Assembly (NCBI GenBank): GCA_019828545.1
Contig: JACVRA010000161.1
Span: 1 to 64,000 of the forward strand
Direction of reading: 5' to 3'
DNA length: 64,000 nt
From: Paracamarosporium sp. OC-R06-R3
Lineage: Eukaryota; Ascomycota; Dothideomycetes; Pleosporales; Didymosphaeriaceae
Made by a program: the position numbers and the translations under genes. Numbering within the stretch: the stretch's first letter is position 1; each line of letters starts with the position of its first letter. Positions 35,506-47,718 of this stretch are shown piece by piece. Under the pieces are notes generated by a model, which saw only the letters and a program-made list of their open reading frames with translations, made no database searches and had not been told where the DNA came from.

Positions 35506-36522
35506 TTACGATCCATTTGTCTCTGGCAGCCAGTCTTCGTCCCCACCAAGGTATCTGTACACTACCCTAGAGTCCAAATCACGACAGCTGGGGTCTTTGC
35601 TGGCACCGTCATATGTCTCAAAACCCACCTCCCCCAGCACATTCTTAGATCCGACACGCTTTGCCATGTCCACGGCCAGACCGAAATCTTTACGCATCAA
35701 TTGTACCTTGAACCCCTGCTTGTACCCGCCCGAGGATGGCGCCTCAGGATACACGTGCGGCACAGGGCAGAAGCGGTCACATATGGTGTTTTGCGCGGTT
35801 CCTGCAGCGTACACTTTGGCCAGTGTACGGGGGTCAAGGCCAGATCGCATACCCATGTCGAACGCTTCTGAGCAGGCAATAGCGATTACACCTGAGAGAT
35901 AGTTGTTCGACAGCTTTGCAGCAAGTCCCAGAGAAGGACCACCACAAGGGATGACCTGCTTTCCCATCATTTCCATCAGCTCTGTGAGCCTCTTGATGTT
36001 TGGATCCGACTCTGCGCAACCCAAGAAAAATGCTATTGTGCCTTTGATAGCGCCCACAACACCTCCGCTGACCGGCGAGTCGTAGAAGGATGCGGTAGGA
36101 AAATGTGTCTCAATATGTTCTTTGACATCCAAACTGGTCGCTGTGTCTATTGTCGAGCAATCGATGAGCAATTTGTTCGAGATATCCGCACTGCAAATGC
36201 CATTCGACGTGTCGAGGTAAACCGAGCGAACATGCGAGCCTTCGGGCACCATGGTGATGATCGTGTCCTGTCTTTCTGTTAGTTGGGTCATCTGACGAAC
36301 AGATATCTTGCTTACAGTTTGTTGTGCGACGTCCCTGGCGCTCGAGGCTTTAAACACCGTCTTTGGGTATTGTGAGCAAATTTCATCCATCGCCTCATCT
36401 ACGACATCGAACACGTATATCCGCGATTCGGCTGGAAGCTTGTTTGCCAGATGTACCAGCATAGGTTTGCCCATCGCTCCTAGGCCGACGAAGCCTAATT
36501 TGCTGAAGTTGGATTCGCCCAT
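35506..36522 (-). CDS. 3-Hydroxyisobutyrate dehydrogenase-like enzyme, copy 1
   Basis: This beta-hydroxyacid dehydrogenase starts MGESNFSKLGFVGLGAMGKPM at 36522 with the Rossmann glycine motif. The substrate-binding signature is FYDSPVSGGVVGAIKGTIAF, and the catalytic Lys/Asn region is AAKLSNNYLSGVIAIACSEAF. A 48-nt intron at about 36314-36267 (GTAAGC to AGACAG, with ACTAAC) is in frame and without stops, so naive translation adds 16 false residues (VSKISVRQ...) between QQT and DTIITMVPEG. The mature protein is about 322 residues, normal for the family. It is paralogous to the gene at 39321-40357. Such enzymes oxidise hydroxy-acids or reduce semialdehydes with NAD(P). Confidence 0.92.
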   Translation of the reverse strand: MGESNFSKLGFVGLGAMGKPMLVHLANKLPAESRIYVFDVVDEAMDEICSQYPKTVFKASSARDVAQQTVSKISVRQMTQLTERQDTIITMVPEGSHVRSVYLDTSNGICSADISNKLLIDCSTIDTATSLDVKEHIETHFPTASFYDSPVSGGVVGAIKGTIAFFLGCAESDPNIKRLTELMEMMGKQVIPCGGPSLGLAAKLSNNYLSGVIAIACSEAFDMGMRSGLDPRTLAKVYAAGTAQNTICDRFCPVPHVYPEAPSSGGYKQGFKVQLMRKDFGLAVDMAKRVGSKNVLGEVGFETYDGASKDPSCRDLDSRVVYRYLGGDEDWLPETNGS

Positions 36523-36827
36523 GTTGATTGCAAAATGTCAGACAGGTACCGTCACTGATTTGCAAAAGTATAACGATATTTTGCGCTCTGCTGGAGACGA
36601 AAGCACCTTTCGGGACAGAAATGACTCCCAGTCAACCTTCTCCGCCCCACACTAGCTAATACTGCGTAGTCGTCATGGCGGGGTAAGCCTCCAAACAGCC
36701 CTTGGGGTAGCTCGATGTAGAAGGCTTGGCACGGTGTTGCTCAACCCATTCCTATGGATGTTTCTGCATGGTTCAGGATCATTTGTATTATGGACAGCTA
36801 GAACGCATGATTGTCTAGACACTAAAT

Positions 36828-37879
36828 ATGTCTTCATCCATTCTGGTCGAACAGAGAGGGCCACCATCTCCGCCGCCCGACAGATCAACAGTCTCGGTCC
36901 ATGCGCTATCAGCTGGTCACTTCACACTTCCCGAATACCAATTCGTGCACCCAGTCTCAAAAGAAGCGCGAAAGACAGTTCCTTCGCTGGCTTTTCTAAT
37001 TCAACATCAAGACGTCCAAACGGGCAAGCGTACGCGTATCGTGTTTGACTTGGGCTTGAGACGAGACATCAACAGATATGCTCCTGCAATACAGAAACAC
37101 ACGACAACGCGCCAGCCGATGACCACGAATCCGGATGTAGTCGAGAGCCTCGCACGAGGCAGGCTAACACCTGAAGATATCGACTACGTTCTCTACTCGC
37201 ATGTAGGTAGACATTCGCATTCATCCATTAATATTACTAATACTACCTGAAGATTCACTGGGATCACATTGGCGAGCCACGAGATTTCCCCTCCTCTGCA
37301 TTCGTAGTCGGCCACGGTGCATTTGCTCTGCTAAATGGCACATCTTCAGCATTGCGTGGTGGACACTCGTTCTTCGAAAGTGATCTCCTTCCTGAAGGAA
37401 GGACTATCGAACTATCACAGCCTTGCAGCCATGGAAATGCTTCATATAAGCCAAACGCAGATCAGAACTACGGCAAGATCGACCTATCTCGACCATGGAA
37501 ATCATACAAGCACCTCCCGCATACACTCGACGTCTTCAACGATGGCTCGCTTCTGATCGTAGATGCACCGGGTCATTTGCCTGGTCATGTGAATATCCTT
37601 GCCCGAGTATCCGACACGCAGCAGATCTATTTGGGAGGCGACGCCTGTCACGATAGAAGACTGTTGACGGGCGAAAAGCAGATTGGGGAGTGGAATGATG
37701 CCGAAGGGCACGTATGCTGTATCCACGCCGATAGGAAGGGGGCTGAAGATACGATAGAGCGGATCAGACTTTTGGAGAAGGAAGGTGTAGAAATCATATT
37801 TGCGCACGATGTAGAATGGGAGAATGACCCTGCGAACAAGGCTCGCTTTTTCGGTGCGGACAGCGTCAGTGGAACTTAG
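36828..37879 (+). CDS. Metallo-beta-lactamase-fold hydrolase (lactonase-like), copy 2
   Basis: Exon 1 is 36828-37202 and exon 2 is 37253-37879. The intron (GTAGGT to CTGAAG) splits the zinc motif itself, and splicing restores YSHIHWDHIGEP. The product has 333 residues. Shared features with copy 1 are IVFDLGLRRDI, TVPSLAFLIQH, VDAPGHLPGHVNILA, LGGDACHDRR and IFAHDVEW, so the two are clearly paralogues. Copy 1 has no intron. The expected activity is lactone or ester hydrolysis with two zinc ions. The neighbour downstream on the same strand is a second CMD-like gene. Confidence 0.92.
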
Positions 37880-38221
37880 CGAGTTTACAACGCTTCAGAG
37901 TTAGATCAATCCTGTTCCGCGTCATTTGCTGGTTGGAACTATCTCCGTGTTTACACCAGCAGTCACTACCCCTAGCTAATGTTTCGTTGGAGAAGGATGT
38001 CTGGATCGGAATAGCCGCTACTTCCGGCTTCCCCGCTCTTGGTTTGGAGATTGTGGGGCACGCATCAGCACCAACGGCCTCTCCCCATCCCTCATCCGCC
38101 AAGCCCTACCCCTCTGCAATTCCATCGCGTACACCTCCACACAGACCTCATCTACCTACACGCAAGCTAGACCTAATCCAGACGATTCCTCTCCCTGCAC
38201 TCTGTGCTACGTCTCGACAAA

Positions 38222-39207
38222 ATGAGCCACTCCCAGCGTCCACCCGCATACTCCATTCTTTCCACACCGCCAGACATGTCCCTCACACCGGAGCAACAAA
38301 GTCTGAAAGAGCGTTTCGACGCCGAGCTGGGCCTCGATGCGTTCGACACTCCGTGGTCACGCCTCCTTAAGCACAGTCCCGAAATGTTCGCAGCATCGCT
38401 GCGTCTAACCGCCGTGCCAAAACGAAAAGGCCACCTGAGTCCAAAGATCCAGTCCCTAATATCTCTCGCTGTAGCAGCGGCGTCGACGCATCTCCACGTC
38501 CCCAACATCCAACGGTACACAAAACAAGCTCTCACCAACGGCGCGTCCAGGGCTGAGATTGTGGAGGTCTTATGCTTGACGAGCACGCTGGGGATTCATG
38601 CTTGTAATATCGGTGTTCCACTATTAGTAGAGGTTCTGAAAGAGGAGGGAAGGGAAGTTCAAAGTGGGATGGAGGGAATGAGTAAGGAGCAGTGGGATTT
38701 GAAGGAGGACTTTGAGAAAAAGCGGGGGTATTGGCATGCGTTTTGGGAAGACTTTTTGAGACTGAGTCCTGAGTTTTTTGGTGCGTATGTGGAGTTTTCG
38801 TCGGTGCCGTGGACGAACGAAGGGGGCGCCGGGGTGCTGGAACCAAAGGTATGTCGATTCTTTGTCTTGTCTTGATGTTGTGGAAAAAAAAAGGTGAACT
38901 GTGTATTGTGCACTCGGGCAGTCACGGCCCACAGTCAATCACCAAGTCTCAACGAACTACTCGATCACTGCAGCATATTATATGGAGGCTAATCTGCAGC
39001 TAGATCAAAGAGTTAATATACTGTGCATTTGATTGCGCAGCGACGCACTTGTATCAACCGGGGCTGAAGCTGCACATGAAGAATGTGCTAAAATACGGGG
39101 GGACGCCGGAGGAGATTATGGAAGTACTGGAGCTAGCATCTCTGCTGAGCATAAGCACAATGGACGTCGCTTTGCCCATTCTAGAGAAAGAGCTGGCAAG
39201 TCAATAA
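38222..39207 (+). CDS. Carboxymuconolactone decarboxylase-like protein, copy 2 (two-domain)
   Basis: Exon 1 (38222-38848) and exon 2 (39004-39207) join through a GTATGT...GCAGCTAG intron, LEPK to IKELIYCAFDCAATHLYQPG, giving 276 residues. Two CMD/AhpD-like repeats are visible. The first has ISLAVAAASTHLHVPNIQRY, then SRAEIVEVLCLTSTLGIHA. The second has LIYCAFDCAATHLYQPGLKL, then TPEEIMEVLELASLLSISTM. The protein is about twice the size of copy 1 and only distantly related. Such tandem-domain members are common in fungal clusters and their substrates are mostly unknown. The exon 2 acceptor was chosen because only it restores the conserved KELIY segment. Confidence 0.88.
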
Positions 39208-39320
39208 ACAATGATACCAATTTCCCAAGCGCAGCTTTTCTTGATCTTCGCATATGTACACATCAGAGATCCTTGCATCGATAATTGAGACTATCTATAT
39301 GGCTGCACAGGTATTGACGC

Positions 39321-40357
39321 TCACTTCTTCTCGCTTTCATTCAACCACTTATACACCACCCTCGCATCTTTTCCCTTGTACCTCTCATCCCCCATCGCCT
39401 CACCAAACGCCTCTAGCGTAGGCTTATCCAGAATCGTCCGCGCACCCACCATATCCGCAAGCTCACTTCCCATCTTTAGCACCTTGGCACACAGCTCTAT
39501 CCTGAACCCTCCCTCATAGCCTCTCGAGCTCGGGACATTCGCCTGGATGCCAGGCACGGGATTACTCTTCGACGTGACCCAGCACTGGCCTCCACTCACG
39601 TTAATAACGTCCGTCAACAGCGCCAGATCGAGACCCATTTTTGAGCCGATGTTCAGCGCTTCCGACGCCGCGAGCGACGTGATAGCAGAAAGGTAATTGT
39701 TGATGACTTTGAAGGCCGTCCCAGCTCCCACGTCCCCACACAAAAACACGGCGTCTGCCTTGCCCATGTGCGAGAGGTATGATTTCACCGTTGGAAACAC
39801 GTCTTTGTTGTCTGTGCCCACCATGAAGGTCAGCGTCCCGTCTTGCGCGCCCATGGGGCCTCCTGACACAGGCGCATCGACGAATGTTAGTTTATCGGCA
39901 ACACTACTTTCTTTTGTACCCTTCGCGACTTCTAGTATCGTTGTTGTTTCAATGGTACCGCATTCCATTATAATTTTCTCAGCTCCGCCATCTTTGATAG
40001 CTTTCTCTGCGCCGGCGATAACGCCCGTGGTGGGATTCAGATAGACGTCTTTTACGGCTGCGGAACCGGGAAGCATGGTGATCACTGTGTTTGCGCGTTG
40101 GACGGCCTCGAAGCCGTTGTGGATTGTTTCTACGGGGCCGAGGTTTGAGGTGTCGGTGTGAAATTTTTCGAGAGCGGAAGGAACGACGTCGCATACTAGG
40201 AGCTTGTAGTCGGAAGATAGGCCTTTTCGAAGATTGATGGCCATGGGGTAACCCATTACGCCCAGACCTGGTTCGTAGCATTAGCACGGGGCATGAAGAC
40301 GGGGGAGAGTCGGTGCGACTTGCCTATGAAGGCTACTGTTCTATCTGGAGACGACAT
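39321..40357 (-). CDS. 3-Hydroxyisobutyrate dehydrogenase-like enzyme, copy 2
   Basis: The start at 40357 encodes MSSPDRTVAFIG, interrupted by an intron whose donor reads G|GCAAGT, so it is a GC-AG intron, with acceptor CCAG. Splicing restores the Rossmann motif FIGLGVMGYPMAINL. Further signatures are FVDAPVSGGPMGAQDGTLTF and FKVINNYLSAITSLAASEAL. Length is about 325 residues. It is a distinct paralogue of the gene at 35506-36522. The family interconverts beta- or gamma-hydroxy acids and semialdehydes. The neighbours (lactonases, CMD-like proteins, permease) suggest a shared degradative route. Confidence 0.92.
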
Positions 40358-41048
40358 GACAGTCTGAAGTGAAGTAACAGCAATGCAATGGTAGTTTGTT
40401 TCACGGCAAACACCTGTGAGTAGGTAGTTTGTTGGCTGGTAGGCAGTGTTGATGTTTGACCCAAAGCAGCGCGCTATGCAACTCGGTCATGTCAAACAAA
40501 GCGGAATAATTTGGGTGTACGCCACTTAGTGGTTTTTGGGGAAATCCAAGCGCCAAATTGGTGTTCTGTCCTTCCGTGACACCGATCAGCATAGTAAACT
40601 CCTCATCTGACGACCCCGCATCTTCTCCCCCAACCTCCACATTCTCCAATGCGGAGATCTGTAGCTTCGACCAATCAGCCTCGCTTTCAGCTGAGCTCGA
40701 ACTAGGCAGTGCATTCTTGTTTTCTGACTCGTTTCTTCGGTTGTGAAGACGAAGATAGGTTAGACAGTGATATTTCTCCTTTTATTTGGAGAAGCGGAGT
40801 AACGCGCAAGGATGCCACTCCTCGTCAGTGACGATGCAAAATGACGGTGTGAGACGCTAGGTACCCTGGACTACACCCCGCTTTTTACTGGCAGGAAACG
40901 GGCGTCCATGCCGGGCGTTCGGGTCGGGCGTTCTGATAGCACGGGCAACGCATCAAAAGTCTGCCTTCACCGCAAAGTACCTTCTCATCACGATCCATCT
41001 CATCACCCTATCTACCCATCGTCTTCCCTTCGTTAAATTTCCGTCTGT
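40358..41048. promoter_or_regulatory. Divergent promoter region, dehydrogenase copy 2 / permease
   Basis: About 690 bp separate two divergent start codons. The last part before the permease start is pyrimidine-rich. Short frames here have no recognised domain, and no specific operator can be assigned. Confidence 0.4.
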
Positions 41049-43084
41049 ATGACTTCTCCTACTATGGTTGATATGGTCGACCCAGAGAAGAAAGATCCTC
41101 GCGACGTCCTCTCCCTCGCCGAAGACGAGAAAGAGAGACAAATACACCGGGAGTACCTGCAGCAAGATGAGTCTCCCGCAGAAATTGAGGCACGCAAGAA
41201 GGAAGCTGCGTTAGTGAGGAAGTTGGATACGTTCATTGCTCCGGTGATGATGATGCTCATGTTGATCTCGTACTTGGATCGAGGGAATATTGGCTTCGCG
41301 GCGACACAGGGTAAGCAATGCCAGGGTACAGAATGGTGGCTCATGCTAGCCATTGTATGGAACTCTCAGGCTTTCCACTTATGTCTGAGATTTGCAGACA
41401 TTGAGAGCTGGCTAAGAAACCTACTTTTACCCACTGCGTTGATGTTTGAACATTATACTGACTTTGTACCCCACCTTTAGGTATGACAGAGGACATTCAT
41501 TTGAAAGGAACAGAGTTGAATGTGAGTTTTCTTTCTGGAATGGACGTGATCAGAGAGGCTGACGAGGCATAGACTGCGGTGTCCGTGTTTTACATCTTTT
41601 ACATCCTGGCCGAGGTAAGAGCAGTTAACAATCCATATACGTTATAGAAGCCCTGATTTCATCTGGTTCGGGGCTACAGATTGATATCTCTACGCACCTC
41701 CTATTATATGATTTGGGCATTATGGGTTATCTAACACACCGCACAGTTCCCAACGTCCATCGTCGTAAAGCGCCTCCAGTTCAACCGCGTTATTCCAGCC
41801 ATCACTTTCTGCTGGGGCATCATGTGCATGTGCACAGGCTTTGTGCAATCCTTTGGCGGTCTTGTAACCACACGCATCTTCCTTGGGTTCTTTGAAGGCT
41901 GTCTGTTCCCATCCATGACACTCTTTTTGTGCAACTGGTCAGATAACCTCTACCTATCCTTTCAAAGGTCTCTTTGCTAACTCTTTCATGTGTAGGTATA
42001 CAAGAGAAGAGCTAGGCATCCGTGTCGCCTACCTGTTCATTGCCTCTGCACTTAGTGGTGCCTTCGGCGGCCTTATCGCCCTAGGTGTGTTATACATGGA
42101 CGGCGTAAACGGATGGTCAGGATGGCGCTGGTACGTCCCTTACCTCTTTCTTCTTTACGTCTCCCTCTAACAATAACCCTATCCAGGCTCTACGTCATCG
42201 AAGGCCTCATCACCATAGCATGGGCCTTCGCCTGCATCTTTCTGGTACCCAAAAACTACGAAACGGCATACTTTCTCAACGCTTCCGAGAAAGCCATCAT
42301 GCGCAAGCGGGCCGAGCGTGCAGAAGCATACTCGGGCGGAAACGGGCACGTGTCTAAAGCCGACATCAAAGAAGCGGCCAAGGACATAAAGAGCTGGTTT
42401 CACGGATGTATTCAGATCGCTGTTGTGACCATTCTGTACGGATTCGGCACGTTCTTGCCCATTATTATCAAATATGGGTTCAAATATTCGACGCAGCAGG
42501 TAAGACTTTTCCCTAGACGAAACGGCGCAATTGATGCTAATGACGATCAGGCGCAATATCTCGTCGTACCGGTGAATCTATGGGGCGCGATTGTGTACGC
42601 TGTTGGAGCGTACTTGTCCGACCGGTATCAAACGCGCTTCCTCCCCATGATTATCTGCGCTCCCGTAGGCATAGCCGGGTACGCAATCCTAATTGCGCCC
42701 GTCAGCGCTGGAGTGTTGTACTTCGCAACCTATCTTGTTGCGACTGCATGCTTTCTTTGCACTGGCAGCAACATCACGTGGTTATCTGTGAATAATGCGC
42801 CGGATGGCAAGAGAGCTGCGTCCATGGGCATTCTATTGACACTCACGAACATTGGCGGCGTCGTCAGCGGGCAGATATATTATACTGGTGCGGCACCGCG
42901 GTACATATTGGGGCATGCGTGGAGCCTGGGGTGTTTGACGTTTGCATGGTGTGGTTGGTGGGTTGTTCGAGCTATTTACAAGCGGAGGGAGGCAGAGAAA
43001 GACAGGATGTTGGCTGAGGGGTATGTCAGGCCTGAGGGAACGATGTATACGGATCGCGAGCCCAATTTCCGATACCAGATATAG
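41049..43084 (+). CDS. MFS permease, Dal5/Tna1-type (anion:cation symporter family)
   Basis: This is a major-facilitator transporter of the allantoate/nicotinate permease group, which imports organic acids and vitamins across the plasma membrane. About seven exons are inferred. Exon 1 ends AATQG. Splicing restores GMTEDIHLKGTELN, then TAVSVFYIFYILAE, FPTSIVVKRLQFNRVIPAI, and further on YTREELGIRVAYLFIASAL and LYVIEGLITIAWAFACIF. Family signatures are MLMLISYLDRGNIGFA in helix 1 and GFFEGCLFPSMTLFL. The C-terminal half has SDRYQTRFLPMIICAPVG and NAPDGKRAASMGILLTLTNI. The predicted length is about 500 residues with 12 helices. It closes the catabolic gene run and would supply its substrate. Confidence 0.92.
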
Positions 43085-45780
43085 TGACGATCGCACTTTC
43101 GAGATAATGCCATCCTTAGTACCATTGGATCATTGTTCAATTTTAAGCATCATAAAAGTGAGACCAAGTTGCTAATTGAGCATTTAATGAAGTTGTTAGC
43201 TATGGGAGAGCGCGGCGTCCGTAAAATGTCATCGCGTGCCAGTGTCATGCACGTCGATCGTAAAGGTACGTGCTTGAACCGATAGATCTGCTCCACAGAA
43301 TGCAGTACACAACCCAAGCCTTGAGACTTCTTACACGTGTAGTATGGTTCTAAAGTTGGTTGAGGAAGATTAGAGATCTAATCTATAGCAATATAAATTA
43401 ATCAAAGCGAGCAGAGTTAGAAATATCTATGAGATTTTGGTCTACAAAGAATTGGCCTCGTGTACTTAGGACTAAGAACGATAACTGGAACCAAGATTTT
43501 ATTCTCCCAAGCTCGATATCGCAACAAGGAATCCCTGAGTTTAGCAATATGTAGCACCCTCAACAAAGTAAACTGGCATTACCATTACCGCCCCTTATAT
43601 CAAGTAAAAGGCCAGAACACACACATATACCTTCCCACCAACCATCAAATCCACACACTCTCCACACAACATCCCATCCCAAATCCTACCTCGGCCCTCA
43701 ATAAAAGCACTACTCAAGCACAACCCTAGCCCCACCGCCAACCTCAAAGATATCTCTGCACGCACCCAGAACAAACTGAAACACACGCCTAACACTATCC
43801 TCGGATCTCTCGCCGAAAGTGGATTCAGGGTCGCGAACCCGAACGCGGATCAAAGGGCCAGCCCGAAATTAGCGCGAGCGAGGAACGATCGGATTGTTCA
43901 GCTCGAACTAGAACAAGAGTAGAACGCGCTACATGTTAAGTACGATACGCTGCGGAGACGACCATGAGGTAGGCTTTGTTGAAGAGTGTTTGTAGATGTA
44001 CAAGTGAAAGTCGCGCTGAGCTATACTGTGCGAATCAAGGAAAGTACGCTTGTGTGTGTGTACTGCATGTTGTACCAATATCGAGGTACGAGGAATATGA
44101 ACGCCCGATGCAAGAGTGATAATCGATAATCACACTTGTTCAACCAATCGCCGCGAAAAGATAGAGCAACGACGATAAGCCTCCGCGCAAGTATTCAGAA
44201 AACCACTCGATAAATAGATAGACAGATCATCAAGAAGACCGTCTACTCTCCGCGTAGCCCAGAGGCGATAAAGCCAGTGGGCTCGCGGGCCCACCCGATC
44301 CGATCCGATCCGATGCCGATACCTGCGCTGATCCGCAACGCAAATCGTATCGCAGAGCGCAACCCACCCAAGCCTCCACTCTACACCATCCCAGGAAGTT
44401 CGAGTGTCTGGCACATCCAGCATTGCTAGGCCTCTATGTGGTTCTTTGCTAGACAAGTCCCCTGGAAGAGATGCCGCGCCAGACACTCAGACTTCTTGGG
44501 AAGGTGCAAGAAAAAGAAAATCATCTTTAATTGCGTCTGCGGATCAAGGTGTACGCAGATCAAGCCTTCATGGGGGTTAGCCAAGGTCCACAGGTCTAAT
44601 TCCCCGTTTTCTGGGTGTCGAGGTGGTTGCGGACGGTGTTGCATTAGCCTGGTGGAGATGATGGGGAGATTTGATTTGTGAGCGGAAGAAAGACTGGGGG
44701 TCAGGGATAAAGACGATAGCTTCGTCTCGAGCACCTATACTGCATTGACAGTTTTTCTTTTTATCGTCGTTGGTGCTTGCTATGGTAACGGTATGATTTG
44801 GGTACATACTAGTCTTCTGCAGGTATGCTAAGGCAACATTTTTCAAAGCAATTCATTGTCGATAGTCGTAATAGTTTGACCTTTTTTTTGTTTCCTCTTT
44901 TGCTTGTCGGGAATAATGGAGGACTTGGCATTGTCATAGGCTGGGTACGTTCTTATAATGTTGACCTGGACTAAATACGGCGTGCATGTCGTTAGTAGGA
45001 GATAGATTACTTAATATAAAGCCTATTGTTGGCCTCTGCAGAATTTCTGTATCTGGAAATATACTAATATTGGTGACACTCATTCAGGAATTAACAGTAA
45101 AAAGATTTCGAGGCACATAGTATAAGTCAGCATTGACTAGGCAAGTGTGACAACCGCGTTCATACGAATTAGTAAACTGTGCTTTGTTTCGATGTCAATT
45201 GTGGTATCAATGCTTGTGCGATGCAGTAGACAAGGCCAAGATCCGGGAAACCTTCCCAGCGCGAGGAACAAGAGACTTGGCAAGCGGTCCGATGAAGCGT
45301 GCTAGTTGACGTGGAGCCGTTCGTATTCCACAAGACAGGGCCAAGCGTATCTCACGCGTAGGGTGTATCCCAGTAGATGGGTCAATCATCCTCAGTGACT
45401 CGACCAATGTCGACATGCCTGGTGATTACAATGGCGTGCTACAAAAAAGCGTCGGTCCTGGAGGCGTCCCACCAATCATTCCACGCAACACCACCACTAG
45501 AGCCACTACGCATAAAGAGATTGCCAGACGGTGCAGTGCTGCCCGAATCCCCGACCCGCAATATTCAAAATTGTGGTCTTCGTGGGTATTTAGAACGGGA
45601 GGCCTTGGCGAAAGATACTTGAGGAAATAGGACCCATCATGCTGGGACAGAATGGGGACTATATCTATATTTCACGAGCGATCGCACGAAGTGCAAACGT
45701 TGGTGGATATCCTAGCTTCATAGATAGATGATCTTGATCGTCGCAGCGTGTGCATGCTTTGCCTGGGCCAGATAAGCGCA
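43085..45780. other. 2.7-kb gene-poor intergenic region
   Basis: No family-recognisable frame was found on either strand. The region includes a C/A-rich stretch around 43610-43790, a CCGAT tandem array (listed separately) and a poly-T run near 44881. Short frames at 43460, 44130, 44426 and 45207 lack domains and splice support. Confidence 0.5.
44295..44314. repeat. Tandem pentamer CCGAT, four copies
   Basis: Four perfect copies of CCGAT lie in a gene-poor region and are followed by a diverged fifth copy. Microsatellite. Confidence 0.85.
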
Positions 45781-47114
45781 ATGGTAGGTTACGAATCCTG
45801 GTCATTCTCTTATTTTCATTCTGACTGATGGACCAAGAGCGGCATTGTTGATCCTACGGGTCAGGTATGATACAGACCTCTCCCTTGGAAATTGATGGGA
45901 CTGACAGCTAGGAGTTTCCTCCTGGTTTCCTGGAAGAAAGCCGGGTACCCCAAATCATTGCCGGCAATGCAGTTGTGCAAATTTCTGGCTGCATTGTGTT
46001 CTTCGCCCGTGTATACTCCCGGGCTGTTTTAATGGGCACATGGAAAAGCGAAGATTGGGTTCTGTCGGTAGCGTGGGTAAGTACGAGATAGTTTTGGATG
46101 CCTATTCTTGCTGATGCCATTTCATAGCTGCTGGCCACAGGGTACTCGATTTGTCAATATGGTCAGGTCAGCCATGGATCCGGACGCCATCTCGCTGCAA
46201 CTCCTAGCATGAACGATGCCATCACATCCCAAAAATACGCGTTCGCTGCGCAAGTCTTTCTCATCCTCGGCATTCCTATGCCGAAAGTCAGCATGTGCAT
46301 TTCATACCTGCGAATATTCTACTCGGATGTACTCGGTCGGCGCCTCATCTATGGCCTGCTACTTCTGCTGGTGCTGTTGATGGTACCGTTCTTGATCGAG
46401 AACTTCTTCACTTGCCAGCCGCTAGAGCTGTACTGGGAGGAGCTGCGACCGGCAGACAAATGTCTTCAAGATGGTGCAACATTCTATATCCATGGAGGTC
46501 TGAACCTAGGTGTCGATGTTGCTTTGATGGGTATTCTTATTCCACGGATCCTCAATCTGAAACTCAACGACCGACAAAAGTGGACACTCATCAGCATTGT
46601 GCTAGTAGGATCACTGGCTGTGGTTGCAGGGATTGTGCGACTGGTGCGCGTGGGCACGACACTGAACAAGGCACACAGTGCGACGGAGCGATTCGACCCG
46701 CCGTGGGATATGTACGACGTATCCGTTTGGACGTCGACGGAAATCTACGTGACGCTTATCTGTGCGGCGGCGCCGGGCGTAAAGCCACTCGTGAGCAAGC
46801 TACTACCCAAACTACTAGGAACAACACTTCGCAGTCGGACTGCAACCTCCGGTGGGCATACGAAAGGGATCGAGTTGACGCCCAAGATGAAACGATCCAC
46901 GCTCGGGACAAGTCACTCGGTGCTGAGGGGCAACAGCACGACGAACCTAACGTCGGCTCATGGGCCATACTCGGAGATCCACAGCCTGGGAAAAAACGAT
47001 GATGAGAGCTTGGATGGCAAGAGTGACATAGACGGAAGAGCAAGCCGCATGCGATTGGAAGATGGCATAATACGAGACACGGAAGTAGTAATAACGTCGG
47101 AGGAGCGCGTCTAG
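45781..47114 (+). CDS. PTH11-like integral membrane receptor (rhodopsin-domain), copy 1
   Basis: Fungal PTH11-type proteins are seven-helix receptors at the cell surface. Exon 1 may consist of the ATG alone (45781-45783), followed by a GTAGGT...ACCAAG intron. Exons 45838-45864, 45912-46076 and 46128-47114 then join in phase 0 to 393 residues. After splicing the reading is SGIVDPTGQEFPPGFLEESR, then VVQISGCIVFFARVYSR (helix 1), TWKSEDWVLSVAWLLATGYS (helix 2), LILGIPMPKVSMCISYLRIF and NFFTCQPLELYW, a characteristic PTH11 motif. The polar C-terminal tail has many Ser/Thr sites. The single-codon first exon is unusual and the least certain part of the model. Confidence 0.85.
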
Positions 47115-47718
47115 TGGGTGAATACACGTGAGACGCGCGTGTACCTGGAGGGCGATGAGCAGTCGGAGGGATGATATACCCACGTAGTACGATTGTACCT
47201 GATAGAGAGCGTTCTGCACGACGAGGCGTGTGAGCCTGGCCCTTGGAACCACTTGTGATGTTGAGCGTGGGGTTGAGGGGTGGAGGGAGCTGGAGCTGAG
47301 CTAGACCTGGGGAAGGCGTGACGTCATGGCACGCGTTCCTGCATCTGCGTTTCTGAGCAGGCAGTTGCGATGCACTTGAGCGTACTGTGTCCGCGGTGTC
47401 GTTCCACGCCATGCTTCATTCCTCCTCTCCATCCCGTCTTCTCCTCTCCCCCCCGCGGACGCTGCATTCGCACAATCGACATCCATGGCGCGTCATCCGC
47501 AGCCTCTTTTGCAATGGTCCGCCGGTAGACCCGACTGTGCCTTTCCTGCCAGCTGCACGAGGCTGCTCCTCGCTCGCTGATAGGGCGTGAGCGCTCGATC
47601 AACGCGTCGCTCACCACGTCCTGGCCATGTATAAATCCCCTGCTTCTTGGCTGCCCTCGGCGAAAGCTTGTGTCTGTGTCAAGCTTCGCTGTTGAAACAC
47701 ACGCATTGATTGTCGGAC
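47115..47718. promoter_or_regulatory. Upstream region of the histidine acid phosphatase
   Basis: About 600 bp lie between the receptor's stop and the phosphatase ATG. Long open frames on both strands here are G/C-driven shadows. A candidate TATA-like element (GTATAAATCCCC) lies at about 47628-47639, roughly 85 bp before the ATG, in a plausible place for a core promoter. Confidence 0.5.

Noticed and set aside
36266..36316. In-frame segment VSKISVRQ... in hydroxyacid dehydrogenase copy 1
   Set aside because: It reads as a 48-nt intron (GTAAGC, ACTAAC, ACAG) without a stop codon. Homology requires its removal.
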